A stretch of DNA of 64,000 bases, from contig CADBYM010000028.1 of assembly GCA_902798915.1 (NCBI GenBank), forward strand, positions 1-64,000, given 5' to 3'. Positions within the stretch are counted from its first letter, which is position 1. Each line of letters opens with the position of its first letter. The position numbers and the translations under genes are program-made. Under the pieces are notes generated by a model. That model was not told the DNA's origin. It made no database searches and saw only the letters and a list, made by a program, of their open reading frames with translations. Below, piece after piece: positions 56,304 to 64,000 of the stretch. The DNA comes from an uncultured Coriobacteriaceae bacterium (GTDB lineage: Bacteria > Actinomycetota > Coriobacteriia > Coriobacteriales > Atopobiaceae).

Positions 56304-58271
56304 CTACCGCCCGTCTTCCAACTCAGCCTGTTTTACGGCATTCCACAGCTCGTTGAGACCCTCCGTATCGAGGCGCTCTAGGTCCTCGTGCTCCTCCATG
56401 GCGGCCCATCTGCGCCTGAACTTCGCGTTGGATGCGGCAAGTGCCTCCTCGGCGTCGATGCCACAGCGCCGTGCCACGTTTACCAGCGCAAACAGCAGGT
56501 CACCGAACTCCTCCGCCGCGGCATCGCTGCCCGGCTCCTCGCGCTCGAACTCGGCGCGCTCCTCGGCGACTTGGTCCCATACGTCATCGACGGTATCCCA
56601 CTCGAAGCCCATCGCCGCCGCCCGCTTGGAGATTTTTTGTGCCTGCATGAGTGCCGGCAGCGTCACGGGCACAGAATCAAGCAATCCGGTGTGCTCCGCA
56701 GCGTCGGCGCGCTCCCCCCGCTTCACGTTATCCCAAATCTTGAGCACCTCGTCAGAGGTCGCACCCACCGTGGCGGCAGCACCAAACACGTGCGGATGCC
56801 GCCGGATGAGCTTCTCGTTCAGCTCGCGACACACGTCGTCGATGTCGAACGCATGGCGGTCGTCGGCAATTTGCGCGTTGAGCAGCACCTGCTCGAGCAC
56901 GTCTCCGAGCTCCTCCCGCAGGTGCGTCGAATCATCGTTGCCACGCCGCATGACCTCTGCGGCCTCGTACGCCTCCTCAACCATATGCTTTGCCAGACTA
57001 CGATGCGTCTGCTCCAAGTCCCACGGACACCCATCCGGCTGCCGCAGACGCCATATCGTACGCACGAGCCGGTCGAACTCGGGATGCGTCTCGGGCGATC
57101 CGTTGCGCAGCGCGATGCTGCGATCGATGCGCGCCTCACGCGAGACGAGCTCCTCGGTTCCGCCCTCACCCCCAACGTCTTGCAGCTTGCGCGCAACGCG
57201 CCGCGACACCAGCAAGTCCACGCTGTCGTTACACATCGCCTCCAGCAGCAGGTCGGCCACCAGACCCATGCACTCCGGCCCAGGATGCAGCACGCCGTCC
57301 GCGAGCAGCGTCGGATCCTTGGGAATCCCGTGATATCCGTCCACGACGTGCATGTTCTCGTGACGTGAGCACACGCGACCCAGCATCTGGTGCATCCAAG
57401 TGAGCGGTCGGCCGCAGGGCACGGGCTCGTGTTCGTCAACGCGCCAAAGAGGCGAGAGCACGTAGGTGGGCACCCCCGAGAACAGGCGGTTCAGCCGCTC
57501 GAGGAACGAGACCGCACCACCCTCAATCGAGCCCACAGACCGCAGACTCGCCCAGTCGTTGGTGCCATACGCAACGACGACAACCTCAGGCCGCGCGTCT
57601 CGCCACAGCGAGAATCCACCCAGCGTGTTCTCGTCGAAGACATGCCCGGCAACAGACTGGTTCAGCAGATCGATTCCCAGCGTGGCGGCAATCTGCGCCG
57701 GATACGCGAGCGACGGGTGGCCGCAGACGAAGCCCTGCGTGATGGAGTCACCCAGCGCGAGCAGATACCCACGCTGCGGGAGCGGCTTGAGCGAGCCGTT
57801 GGTCCGCAAGTTGCCCACCGCCACGCTCATGATGGTGGGCAGATAAATGCGCACCTCGAGCTCCTCATGCTCGGGATTCTCGAAGGCAAGGCACAGCGGC
57901 CCGTCCGCAACGTGCACCGTCGCGATCAGTCGACCATCTACCACGAGGTCGATGCCGTCAACGTTGCCCTCTTCCGCGAAGCCGTAAGGCGGCACGCCCG
58001 TGGCACCACCAGCCATTACCGCCCGATACACGGGATGCTCGCGTTGCAGCGGCAACAGCACGCGGCAATCGAACGAGACCTCGGTACCGTCGGTCGCAAA
58101 GGCGATCGTGACGCCCGCCGTCGCAGCGGCACGTCGCAATCGCCCGACGCCCTTGAGGTGCTCAAGTTGCTCGGGAAAGAACCTCTGAGGCACGACGAGC
58201 CCGTCGGGACCCTCTTGCAGGCTGACCGCTCCTCGGATGAATGGGGCCAACGGATGGTGGGAGACGTTCAT
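56304..58271 (-). CDS. mazG: SGNH/GDSL hydrolase fused to MazG nucleotide pyrophosphohydrolase
   Basis: 655 aa from the ATG at 58271 (GGAGG 6 bases upstream; earlier in-frame ATGs have none). Residues 1-165 are a beta-rich region, and about 165-370 a SGNH hydrolase domain with LALGDSITQGF (catalytic Ser), VVAYGTNDW (Asn block) and DGVLHPG (Asp-His block). From about 395 comes a complete tandem MazG: GCPWDLEQTHRSLAKHMVEE with downstream EELGDVLEQVLL, then the second unit with EERAEFEREE and EEFGDLLFALVN. MazG hydrolyses NTPs to NMPs and pyrophosphate, clearing damaged nucleotides or lowering ppGpp. MazG alone is about 260 aa, so the extra 390 residues are a fusion. No stop or frameshift separates the parts. 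It lies upstream of divIC and divergent from pyk. Confidence 0.9.
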   Translation of the reverse strand: MNVSHHPLAPFIRGAVSLQEGPDGLVVPQRFFPEQLEHLKGVGRLRRAAATAGVTIAFATDGTEVSFDCRVLLPLQREHPVYRAVMAGGATGVPPYGFAEEGNVDGIDLVVDGRLIATVHVADGPLCLAFENPEHEELEVRIYLPTIMSVAVGNLRTNGSLKPLPQRGYLLALGDSITQGFVCGHPSLAYPAQIAATLGIDLLNQSVAGHVFDENTLGGFSLWRDARPEVVVVAYGTNDWASLRSVGSIEGGAVSFLERLNRLFSGVPTYVLSPLWRVDEHEPVPCGRPLTWMHQMLGRVCSRHENMHVVDGYHGIPKDPTLLADGVLHPGPECMGLVADLLLEAMCNDSVDLLVSRRVARKLQDVGGEGGTEELVSREARIDRSIALRNGSPETHPEFDRLVRTIWRLRQPDGCPWDLEQTHRSLAKHMVEEAYEAAEVMRRGNDDSTHLREELGDVLEQVLLNAQIADDRHAFDIDDVCRELNEKLIRRHPHVFGAAATVGATSDEVLKIWDNVKRGERADAAEHTGLLDSVPVTLPALMQAQKISKRAAAMGFEWDTVDDVWDQVAEERAEFEREEPGSDAAAEEFGDLLFALVNVARRCGIDAEEALAASNAKFRRRWAAMEEHEDLERLDTEGLNELWNAVKQAELEDGR

Positions 58272-58551
58272 GGCGTTCCTCCGGTTCGGCATGTTCTTTG
58301 TAGGTGGCTTTTTCCCTCCTATGGTAGCGCCTGCATGCCGCAGCGGCACCATCGTACCCGCAGGCGGCAGGTCGCGTCACAGCGCCACAACGCAGGAACG
58401 GAAGACCCCACAAGGGCCGCCGAAGGGGCGCCATCATTCCAGCCATCGGAGAATGACCGCGCCGCATGAGCAATCGCCTATGATAAAGGCGTGTGTCCCC
58501 ATGGGACATCCAACCCACCTAAACCCCGCCCACAGCTCGAAGGGAGTCACC

Positions 58552-59991
58552 ATGCCCGCCAACCGAACAAAGATCGTCTGTACCATGGGTCCCGCAACCG
58601 AGGACGACGAGGTCCTCGCCCAGATGATTCGCGCGGGCATGAACGTCGCGCGCCTCAACTTCTCCCATGGAGACCACGAGTATCATCGTCGCAACATAGA
58701 GCGCTTCCGCCGCGTCTCTGCGGAAGTCGGCGCCGACACAGCCATTCTCGTCGATACGCGCGGGCCCGAGATTCGCACCGGCCTCAACCGCGACCACGAG
58801 CGCATCTTGCTCAAGACGAACAGTCACGTCACACTCACCACATGCCCCGTCGAAGGCACCGCCGAGCGCATCCACATTAGCTACGACGGCCTCCCGGCTG
58901 CCGTCGAGAAGGGCACGTGCATCTTCGTGGACGACGGCCTCATCGCGCTCGAGGTCGAGGGCGTGCACGATACCGAAATCGAATGCCGTGTGACCAACGG
59001 AGGCATGCTAGGCGAGCGCAAGGGCATCAACGTACCCAACGTCGTCACGCAGATGCCCTCCGTCAGCGAACAGGATCGCAAGGACATCCGCTTCGCCTGC
59101 GAGATGGGCGTCGACGCCGTCGCCGCCTCGTTCGTGTGCGATGCCGACGCGGTGCACGAGGTGCGCGAGATCTGCCTCGAGGCCGGTGCCCCAAACATGT
59201 ACATCATCTCCAAGGTGGAATCCGCGCTCGCCGTCCGCAACTTCGACGATATCCTCGCCGCCTCGGACGGCATCATGGTAGCTCGTGGCGACCTTGGCGT
59301 GGAGGTGCCTCCGGCAGAGGTCCCCTACCTGCAGAAGCGCATCATCGAGCGCTGCAACCAGGCCTACAAGCCCGTCATCACGGCCACGCAGATGCTTGAG
59401 TCGATGGTCAACAATCCGCGTCCAACGCGAGCCGAGGTCACCGACGTGGCAAACGCCATCTTTGACGGGACCGACTGCGTCATGCTCAGCGGCGAGACCG
59501 CAGCCGGGCACTTCCCCCTCGAGTCCGTCCGAATGATGTCGGAGGTATGCAAACAAGCCGAGCAGCATCTGCCCGAGCGGAATAAGTATCATGAGCGGGT
59601 CGGCCTCGAGAACGTGAGCGCCTCCACGGGCTTTGCCGCGGTCGAGATCGCCCGTCGCGTAGGCGCGTCCGCCATCCTGTGCCCCACCAAGTCGGGCCGC
59701 ACCGCACGCATCATGAGCGTCTTTCGCCCGAAGTTCCCCATCATCGCCACCACACCCTGTAAGCACACCGTACGGCGCACCAACTTCTACTGGGGCGTCG
59801 AGGCCGTGCTGACCACCGAGCAGGACGGTGTCGCCGCGATATGCTACGACGCCCTACGCAAGGCACGCCTGTCAAAGATCGTGCGCACCGACGACTTGGT
59901 GGTCATCACCGCAGGCGACCCCATCTCGTCTCCGCTCACGCAGGGGACCGAGGCGAACACCAACGTCTGCATGGTGGCGCAAATCTTCTGA
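58552..59991 (+). CDS. pyk: Pyruvate kinase
   Basis: 479 aa from the ATG at 58552 (GAAGGGAG upstream), the normal length for a bacterial enzyme without the extra C-terminal PEP-utiliser domain. Signatures: RTKIVCTMGPA at the start, LNFSHGDHEYH, the catalytic MYIISKVESALAVRN lysine motif, MVARGDLGVEVP, ITATQMLESM and SGETAAGHFPLE. The C-terminal regulatory domain ends at VAQIF. It converts PEP and ADP to pyruvate and ATP in glycolysis. Its stop codon overlaps the start of rsmJ by one base (TGATG), so the two are cotranslated. Divergent from the SGNH-MazG gene across a 280-base gap in which I see no clear promoter. Confidence 0.97.
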   Translation: MPANRTKIVCTMGPATEDDEVLAQMIRAGMNVARLNFSHGDHEYHRRNIERFRRVSAEVGADTAILVDTRGPEIRTGLNRDHERILLKTNSHVTLTTCPVEGTAERIHISYDGLPAAVEKGTCIFVDDGLIALEVEGVHDTEIECRVTNGGMLGERKGINVPNVVTQMPSVSEQDRKDIRFACEMGVDAVAASFVCDADAVHEVREICLEAGAPNMYIISKVESALAVRNFDDILAASDGIMVARGDLGVEVPPAEVPYLQKRIIERCNQAYKPVITATQMLESMVNNPRPTRAEVTDVANAIFDGTDCVMLSGETAAGHFPLESVRMMSEVCKQAEQHLPERNKYHERVGLENVSASTGFAAVEIARRVGASAILCPTKSGRTARIMSVFRPKFPIIATTPCKHTVRRTNFYWGVEAVLTTEQDGVAAICYDALRKARLSKIVRTDDLVVITAGDPISSPLTQGTEANTNVCMVAQIF

Positions 59992-60740
59992 TGGACGCCG
60001 ATTCGCGCTCCGACCAGACGTCCCGGCAAAAGACTCCGTACGAGTCCCCGCGCTCCGAGCGAACGTCCCGGCGAGAGAGTCCCCGTCAGTCCCCCCAGCT
60101 CGTTGTGGACAAGGACGGGAACCTCTCGCTTGAAGCGGACGGGGTCTCTCTGCGCGGGGACTTCGCACGTCTGCTGCCCCGCCTGCGCCCGCAGAACCTG
60201 CGCCGCGAGCTCATCGTACGAGCGACTCGCGTTCGTGGCGTGGCGTCCCCCGTTCTCGTCGATGCCACAGCCGGCCTCGGGGAGGATTCGCTGCTGCTTG
60301 CCGCTGCGGGGTTCTCCGTCATCATGTTCGAGCGTGACGAGAAGGTCGCCGCCCTTCTTGGTGACGCCCTGCGCCGTGCCCGACAGGACCCACGGCTCTC
60401 CGAAGTCGCCGGACGCATGCGTCTGATGCAAGAAGACGCCGTCACGGGGCTCAAACGCTTGGAACTGCGACCCGACGTGGTGTATCTCGATCCGATGTTT
60501 CCCGCCCGGCGCAAGGACGCCGCGACAAACAAGAAGCTCCAGATGCTACGCATGCTCGAGCAACCCTGCACCGACGAGGGGGCGGAGGCGCTTCTTGCGG
60601 CAGCGCTGGGAGCCGGTCCTCGTAAGGTAGTGGTCAAGCGACCGCTCAAGGGACCGCACCTCGGCGGCTTACGTCCCAGCAACTCGCTCGCCGGCAAGGT
60701 CGTGCGCTACGACATTCTCACGGGCCCGCCCGCCACCTGA
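59991..60740 (+). CDS. rsmJ: RsmJ-like 16S rRNA (guanine-N2) methyltransferase
   Basis: 249 aa from the ATG at 59991, overlapping the pyk stop. The first 35 residues are Ser/Arg-rich and probably disordered. The body matches RsmJ (m2G1516 methyltransferase): VDATAGLGEDSLLLAAAGF (SAM-binding motif I), FERDEKVAALLGDALRRA, VVYLDPMFPARRKDA (catalytic motif IV) and KVVVKRPLKGPHL. It methylates 16S rRNA with S-adenosylmethionine in the cytoplasm. Coupling to pyk is unusual in my knowledge. A hairpin follows at 60815-60850. Confidence 0.88.
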   Translation: MDADSRSDQTSRQKTPYESPRSERTSRRESPRQSPQLVVDKDGNLSLEADGVSLRGDFARLLPRLRPQNLRRELIVRATRVRGVASPVLVDATAGLGEDSLLLAAAGFSVIMFERDEKVAALLGDALRRARQDPRLSEVAGRMRLMQEDAVTGLKRLELRPDVVYLDPMFPARRKDAATNKKLQMLRMLEQPCTDEGAEALLAAALGAGPRKVVVKRPLKGPHLGGLRPSNSLAGKVVRYDILTGPPAT

Positions 60741-60814
60741 CGGCAAAGATCTCCCACTCCGACCGCCAAAACTCACGTGCCGTGTAAGCAGCAACGCCTC
60801 CGACATCGCGCAAA

Positions 60815-60850
60815 GGGCCGCCGACTGTCGCTCGACAATCGGCGGGCCCC
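60815..60850. terminator. Hairpin between rsmJ and the convergent membrane-protein gene
   Basis: GGGCCGCCGACTGTCG and CGACAATCGGCGGGCCC form a stem with minor mismatches and a short loop. It sits between convergent genes and may act in both directions; on the minus strand CCC TTTG follows. Confidence 0.55.
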
Positions 60851-60881
60851 TAACCTAGAGCGCTTTGTGTGGCAGGCGGTG

Positions 60882-63359
60882 CTAAATCGTTCCGTACATG
60901 TCGTAGGAGTCGTAGCCGTACTCGTCATACCCATACGAGTCGTAGCCGTACAAATCGGTGTCGTACGCATCTGTGCCGTACGCGTCGTCAGCGGTCTCGG
61001 TGCCAGTGCCGTTGGTGGTGCCGGTTCCCGTGCCATCGGTCGTGCCGTTGGTCGTCCCGGTGCCGCCGGTGGTGCCGTTGGTCGTGCCCGTGCCGCCGGT
61101 GGTGCCGTTGGTCGTCCCGGTGCCGGTTCCCGTGCCGCCGGTCGTGCCCGTGCCACTGGTCGTCCCGGTGCCGTTGGTCGTCTGGGTGCCGATCCCGCCG
61201 GCAGCGTTCGTCTCGTCAGCGTCGGTGACGGTACTTGTCGAGCTCGACGTGGCCGTGTCCGTCGTGGCGGACGGCTCCATGTCGGTGATGGCCTGCATGT
61301 TGACGAGATACCAACCGGGCACGTCTACGGAATTGTCATCCACATAGGCGAATATCATGGTGTTCGCGAACTCGTCGGTACGGTACTCGCCCGAGCTCAG
61401 AACCATGTTCTTGTCGAAGCGCACGTCGCACGAGAACAACTTGTCGTTGTACATGATGCAGTTGCTGACTGACTCGTTGCTGAAGCCTGTGAAGCTATGG
61501 CTCCACACAAATGTGATGTCGACGCTGTTGACGAATGCCGTCGCCTGGTCGTAGAGCTCGGATCCCGGGATGAGGAACGAGGTGACGCCCGAAAGACCAC
61601 TGCCGAGGTCGTTGGTCATGAGCAGACTCCACGTCTCGCCAATGTTGATCGGATCGATGGGCAGCTGGTCGGCCGTGCGATTGGGCGTCGCGAGCGAGGC
61701 CGCTGCGATGCTCGTACCGTTGTGGTTGAACTCGATGTTCGCGCCCTCGAAGTTGGTCGCCGTCACCTCGGGCTCGCTCATGAGCCCCTCAAGGTGATAC
61801 GTGACGGCCTCAGGTACGTCAACGAACTGCGACGCATACTCGAATCCCGGCATCGCCGTGCTCGTCCCACCCGTCGTACTGGCATCGAGCTGCTTGCCAT
61901 TGACCATGACGGTAGCGTTTTCGGGCACGGAGATGTCGTACGCAAGTCCTTCGTCCACCTTTGTCTCGGCCGTCGTCGGAACATTTGGCGTGTAGAGAAT
62001 GGCACGCGAGATATCCCAGTCGGTGATGGTGAGCAGGCCGAGGCGCACGTAGGTGTCCGTCGGCTGCAGATGCACCGTGAGGTAGGGCGCATCATCCGCG
62101 TAGATGGTGTAGATGGGCGCATTGGTATCGAAGGCGATGCCACCCTCCTCCACGCGGTAGGCGCCCTTGCCCACGCCCTGATCAAACCGGGCGTTAAGTG
62201 CCTCGATAGAGTCATAGGCCCCGATGTTGTCCTCACGAATGACCTGGTCGCGCCGTGCCGTCGCCGCATTGCCACCAGCCTTCAGGTCGTTGACAAACGA
62301 GTCAATGTAGACCTGGGGCTGGGCGTTCTCGTAGCGCACGAGGCTATCGTAGGTGTGCACCATCGCAAAAGCCGTGAAGGCGACAAGCACGGCCACGAGG
62401 ATGCCGTAGGCGATCCAGAACACCGGCCGCCTCGCACGATTGCGGCTCTTGTTCTGGTCGATGAGATGCTGCGGGGCCTGACGTGCGGCAGGCACGGATT
62501 TGGTACGCAACTGCTTGCCTTCCTGTTGCGGCCGACGCGGACGGACGACACGGACTGGCTCCGGCTCGGCGTTCATGCTCGGATCGGGAACGGCATCGAG
62601 GTCGGAGGTCGCCCCGGCAGCGGCATCTTGGTCGGCCACGTCGTCAAGCTCCGTGTCGGCTTCCTCCTCAGAGGTGTCATCAAATTCCTTGTCGAGCTCG
62701 CCCTCGTCGAACGCAACCTCGGGCTCCTCGACGTTCTCGCTGTCGGACTCGTCGTATTCCGAGACGACCTCCTCGTCGAAGCCTTCCTCAAAGACCTCAT
62801 CGGAATCCAGCTCGTAATACTCGTCGTCGAAGTCCTCCTCCGGCTCCGGCTCCGGTTCGGAAACCGGCTCCGGCTCCTCTGAGACAACCCTGCCCCAGAA
62901 GGGCATCCCCTCGTCCTCCGCAACGTGCACTTCTGGCATGGAGTCCCCTGACGGTTCCACCGCCTTACGCTCCGGCACTGGCTCCAACTTCTTCCGCAGG
63001 TGGGTACCGTAGTCCTCATCCTCCTGCTCCCGCACCGGCAGCGCACGCGTCGCGACCACGGGGATCACGCCCACGTTCGCGTCGTCCACGCGCGCCTCCT
63101 GCTCCTGGTGCTCCTCGGCAGCCAGGCGCACCTCCTGCGCTCGCCTCGCCCGCGCGCGACGCTGGGCCCGCGCGCGACGCTGGGCGTCCGTCTCTTGCGC
63201 CTCGCCACTCTCGTCGTCCGCCGAAATGACCCTCACGCGCTGATCCTTCGGCATAGTTGCCGGCGAGCGACGACGCTGAACCCTTCTCCTTGGCGTGCTC
63301 TCCGGCGTTCCTGCCGCATCCGCCTGTCTGGACGCATTCTGGCTGTTCTTCTCTTCCAT
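60882..63359 (-). CDS. Large single-pass membrane protein of unknown function with repetitive C-terminus
   Basis: 825 aa from the ATG at 63359, preceded by GAGGTGA and just after the stop of the upstream glycosidase gene. Residues 1-140 are basic and Gln/Arg-rich (RRARAQRRARARRAQEVRLA), 150-300 very acidic (EPEPEPEEDFDDEYYELD), one membrane helix lies at about 310-333 (FWIAYGILVAVLVAFTAFAM), then an extracytoplasmic domain of about 390 residues (MVNGKQLDAS, LLMTNDLGSGLSGVTSFLIP) and a Gly-Thr-Asn repeat tail ending in a Tyr/Asp-rich stretch (YGYDSYGYDEYG). The external part resembles proteins with NTF2-like domains found with cell-envelope genes, but I cannot name a family. Probably in an operon with the phosphodiester glycosidase gene. 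Confidence 0.82.
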   Translation of the reverse strand: MEEKNSQNASRQADAAGTPESTPRRRVQRRRSPATMPKDQRVRVISADDESGEAQETDAQRRARAQRRARARRAQEVRLAAEEHQEQEARVDDANVGVIPVVATRALPVREQEDEDYGTHLRKKLEPVPERKAVEPSGDSMPEVHVAEDEGMPFWGRVVSEEPEPVSEPEPEPEEDFDDEYYELDSDEVFEEGFDEEVVSEYDESDSENVEEPEVAFDEGELDKEFDDTSEEEADTELDDVADQDAAAGATSDLDAVPDPSMNAEPEPVRVVRPRRPQQEGKQLRTKSVPAARQAPQHLIDQNKSRNRARRPVFWIAYGILVAVLVAFTAFAMVHTYDSLVRYENAQPQVYIDSFVNDLKAGGNAATARRDQVIREDNIGAYDSIEALNARFDQGVGKGAYRVEEGGIAFDTNAPIYTIYADDAPYLTVHLQPTDTYVRLGLLTITDWDISRAILYTPNVPTTAETKVDEGLAYDISVPENATVMVNGKQLDASTTGGTSTAMPGFEYASQFVDVPEAVTYHLEGLMSEPEVTATNFEGANIEFNHNGTSIAAASLATPNRTADQLPIDPINIGETWSLLMTNDLGSGLSGVTSFLIPGSELYDQATAFVNSVDITFVWSHSFTGFSNESVSNCIMYNDKLFSCDVRFDKNMVLSSGEYRTDEFANTMIFAYVDDNSVDVPGWYLVNMQAITDMEPSATTDTATSSSTSTVTDADETNAAGGIGTQTTNGTGTTSGTGTTGGTGTGTGTTNGTTGGTGTTNGTTGGTGTTNGTTDGTGTGTTNGTGTETADDAYGTDAYDTDLYGYDSYGYDEYGYDSYDMYGTI
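61010..61195 (-). repeat. Gly-Thr-Asn coding repeats
   Basis: Imperfect tandem units reading TTNGTTGGTG and variants, built from GC-rich 15-33 base blocks (core gtgccgttggtcgtcccggt on the plus strand). A flexible outer-surface tail; copy number may vary between strains. Confidence 0.8.
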
Positions 63360-63364
63360 CAAGC

Positions 63365-64000
63365 TCACCTCGCTTCGACGACGACCGCCGTCGGCATGAG
63401 CCACGAGCCGTTGGCGTACATGAGCGTCACGCTCGTCATCTCGTACTTACCGTCATACCACATGCTGGACGAGCTGCCGCCGTCCAGGTTCGCGGCGTTC
63501 ACCGCGCCATTCTCCACCATGATGTTGATGAGGTCGGAGGCCGTCGCGCCCAGGTGGCCGCTTGCGCCGCGACCGTCAGTCACGAGTAGCAGGACGGCGC
63601 CGTCAGCACGCTGTCCCACGACGGTGCGCGGATTGGCACCGGAGCCAAGTCCGCCCAGCTCGCGCGGCACGCCGTTGATGACCAAGGGTACGAAGTGGTT
63701 GTTTGCGTCAGATGCCTCGTCCTGGAAGCAAATCGCATCGCGAATGTGGCGATCCGCGACGGTGGCGCGAATCTCTTCCTCACCCATCTCGTGGATGTCG
63801 ATGATCTGCAGGAGGTTCGTGTCATCGAACCCGATGAGGAAGAGGCCCTCCTCATCGTAGATGTCCATGCACAGGATCTCGTGGTCCTTCACCACGACGC
63901 CGCGCGGCGCACCACCCGTGCCGGTGATGTTGGCATACAGGCCGCCGTTGACGCCTGCGACGCAGCCGTTTCCGGTCACGATCTCGTCGAGGTTCCAGCT
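63365..64000 (-). CDS. Phosphodiester glycosidase (NAGPA/DUF2233) family protein, 5' end outside window
   Basis: 211 residues are visible; the frame is open to the window edge, so the N-terminus (probably with a signal or membrane segment) is missing. Family features: GNGCVAGVNGGLYANITGTG (start of the NAGPA core), GVVVKDHEIL, a PRTVVGQRADGAVLLLVTDG strand pair, GATASDLINIMVENGAVNA and the highly conserved NLDGGSSSSMWYDG. These proteins hydrolyse sugar-1-phosphodiester linkages; bacterial members act on envelope polysaccharides outside the membrane. It ends VVVEAR, five bases before the next gene's ATG, implying cotranslation with the large membrane protein and a shared envelope role. Confidence 0.9.
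   Translation of the reverse strand, partial: SWNLDEIVTGNGCVAGVNGGLYANITGTGGAPRGVVVKDHEILCMDIYDEEGLFLIGFDDTNLLQIIDIHEMGEEEIRATVADRHIRDAICFQDEASDANNHFVPLVINGVPRELGGLGSGANPRTVVGQRADGAVLLLVTDGRGASGHLGATASDLINIMVENGAVNAANLDGGSSSSMWYDGKYEMTSVTLMYANGSWLMPTAVVVEAR

Overview
The window is a GC-rich chromosomal segment that looks like a host-associated Coriobacteriia actinobacterium (Olsenella/Atopobium/Collinsella-like). This is an inference from the giant Cna-B/isopeptide surface proteins with BspA-type leucine-rich repeats, the actinobacterial mazG-divIC-ppx neighbourhood, and the PTS, GH1 and LacI sugar genes. No rRNA or ribosomal protein gene is present to settle the taxonomy.

Positions 1-31,200 (minus strand) hold two paralogous two-gene units for giant cell-surface proteins. 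In each unit the first gene (1601 or 1594 aa) has a secretion signal but no wall anchor. The second gene (3269 aa in the complete copy, more than 3010 aa in the copy cut by the window edge) has no signal peptide. The complete second protein ends in a sortase-like anchor. In both units the genes meet at the same ATGA overlap, inside a roughly 210-bp stretch that is nearly identical between otherwise diverged copies. Each unit therefore probably encodes one adhesin of about 4,900 residues whose frame is broken at the same place. Between the units lie an MTH1187/YkoF-type thiamine-binding protein and an Rpn-family nuclease gene, followed by two extra free-standing copies of the Rpn C-terminal tail, each with its own possible GTG start.

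Positions 31,300-48,100 form a carbohydrate region: a DUF1349 protein, rpiB, an epimerase of the Rpe/AlsE type, a LacI regulator, a large VIT-VWA protein, two GH1 beta-glycosidase genes, a LysR regulator, an aldo/keto reductase, a PTS EIIC, an RpiR-type regulator and an M13 peptidase lipoprotein. Operator-like GTTAACCGTTTA sites lie between the epimerase and LacI genes and again upstream of the PTS gene, suggesting one regulon. Six copies of a palindromic element are scattered here. Several sit exactly where a gene is truncated: both GH1 genes and the RpiR gene, whose broken ends read into the element.

Positions 48,100-51,200 look like a remnant of an integrated mobile element: an ArdC-like antirestriction protein, a small unknown protein, a zinc-ribbon gene split by an amber codon, strong terminator hairpins and a cluster of GTTACGGTGTTA inverted repeats. 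Next come a membrane zinc-ribbon protein, a small membrane protein and a tRNA-Leu(UAA).

Positions 54,300-64,000 are conserved housekeeping sequence: ppx, a DivIC/FtsB-like septum protein, an unusual SGNH hydrolase-MazG fusion, pyk, rsmJ, a large single-pass membrane protein and a truncated phosphodiester glycosidase (NAGPA/DUF2233) gene.
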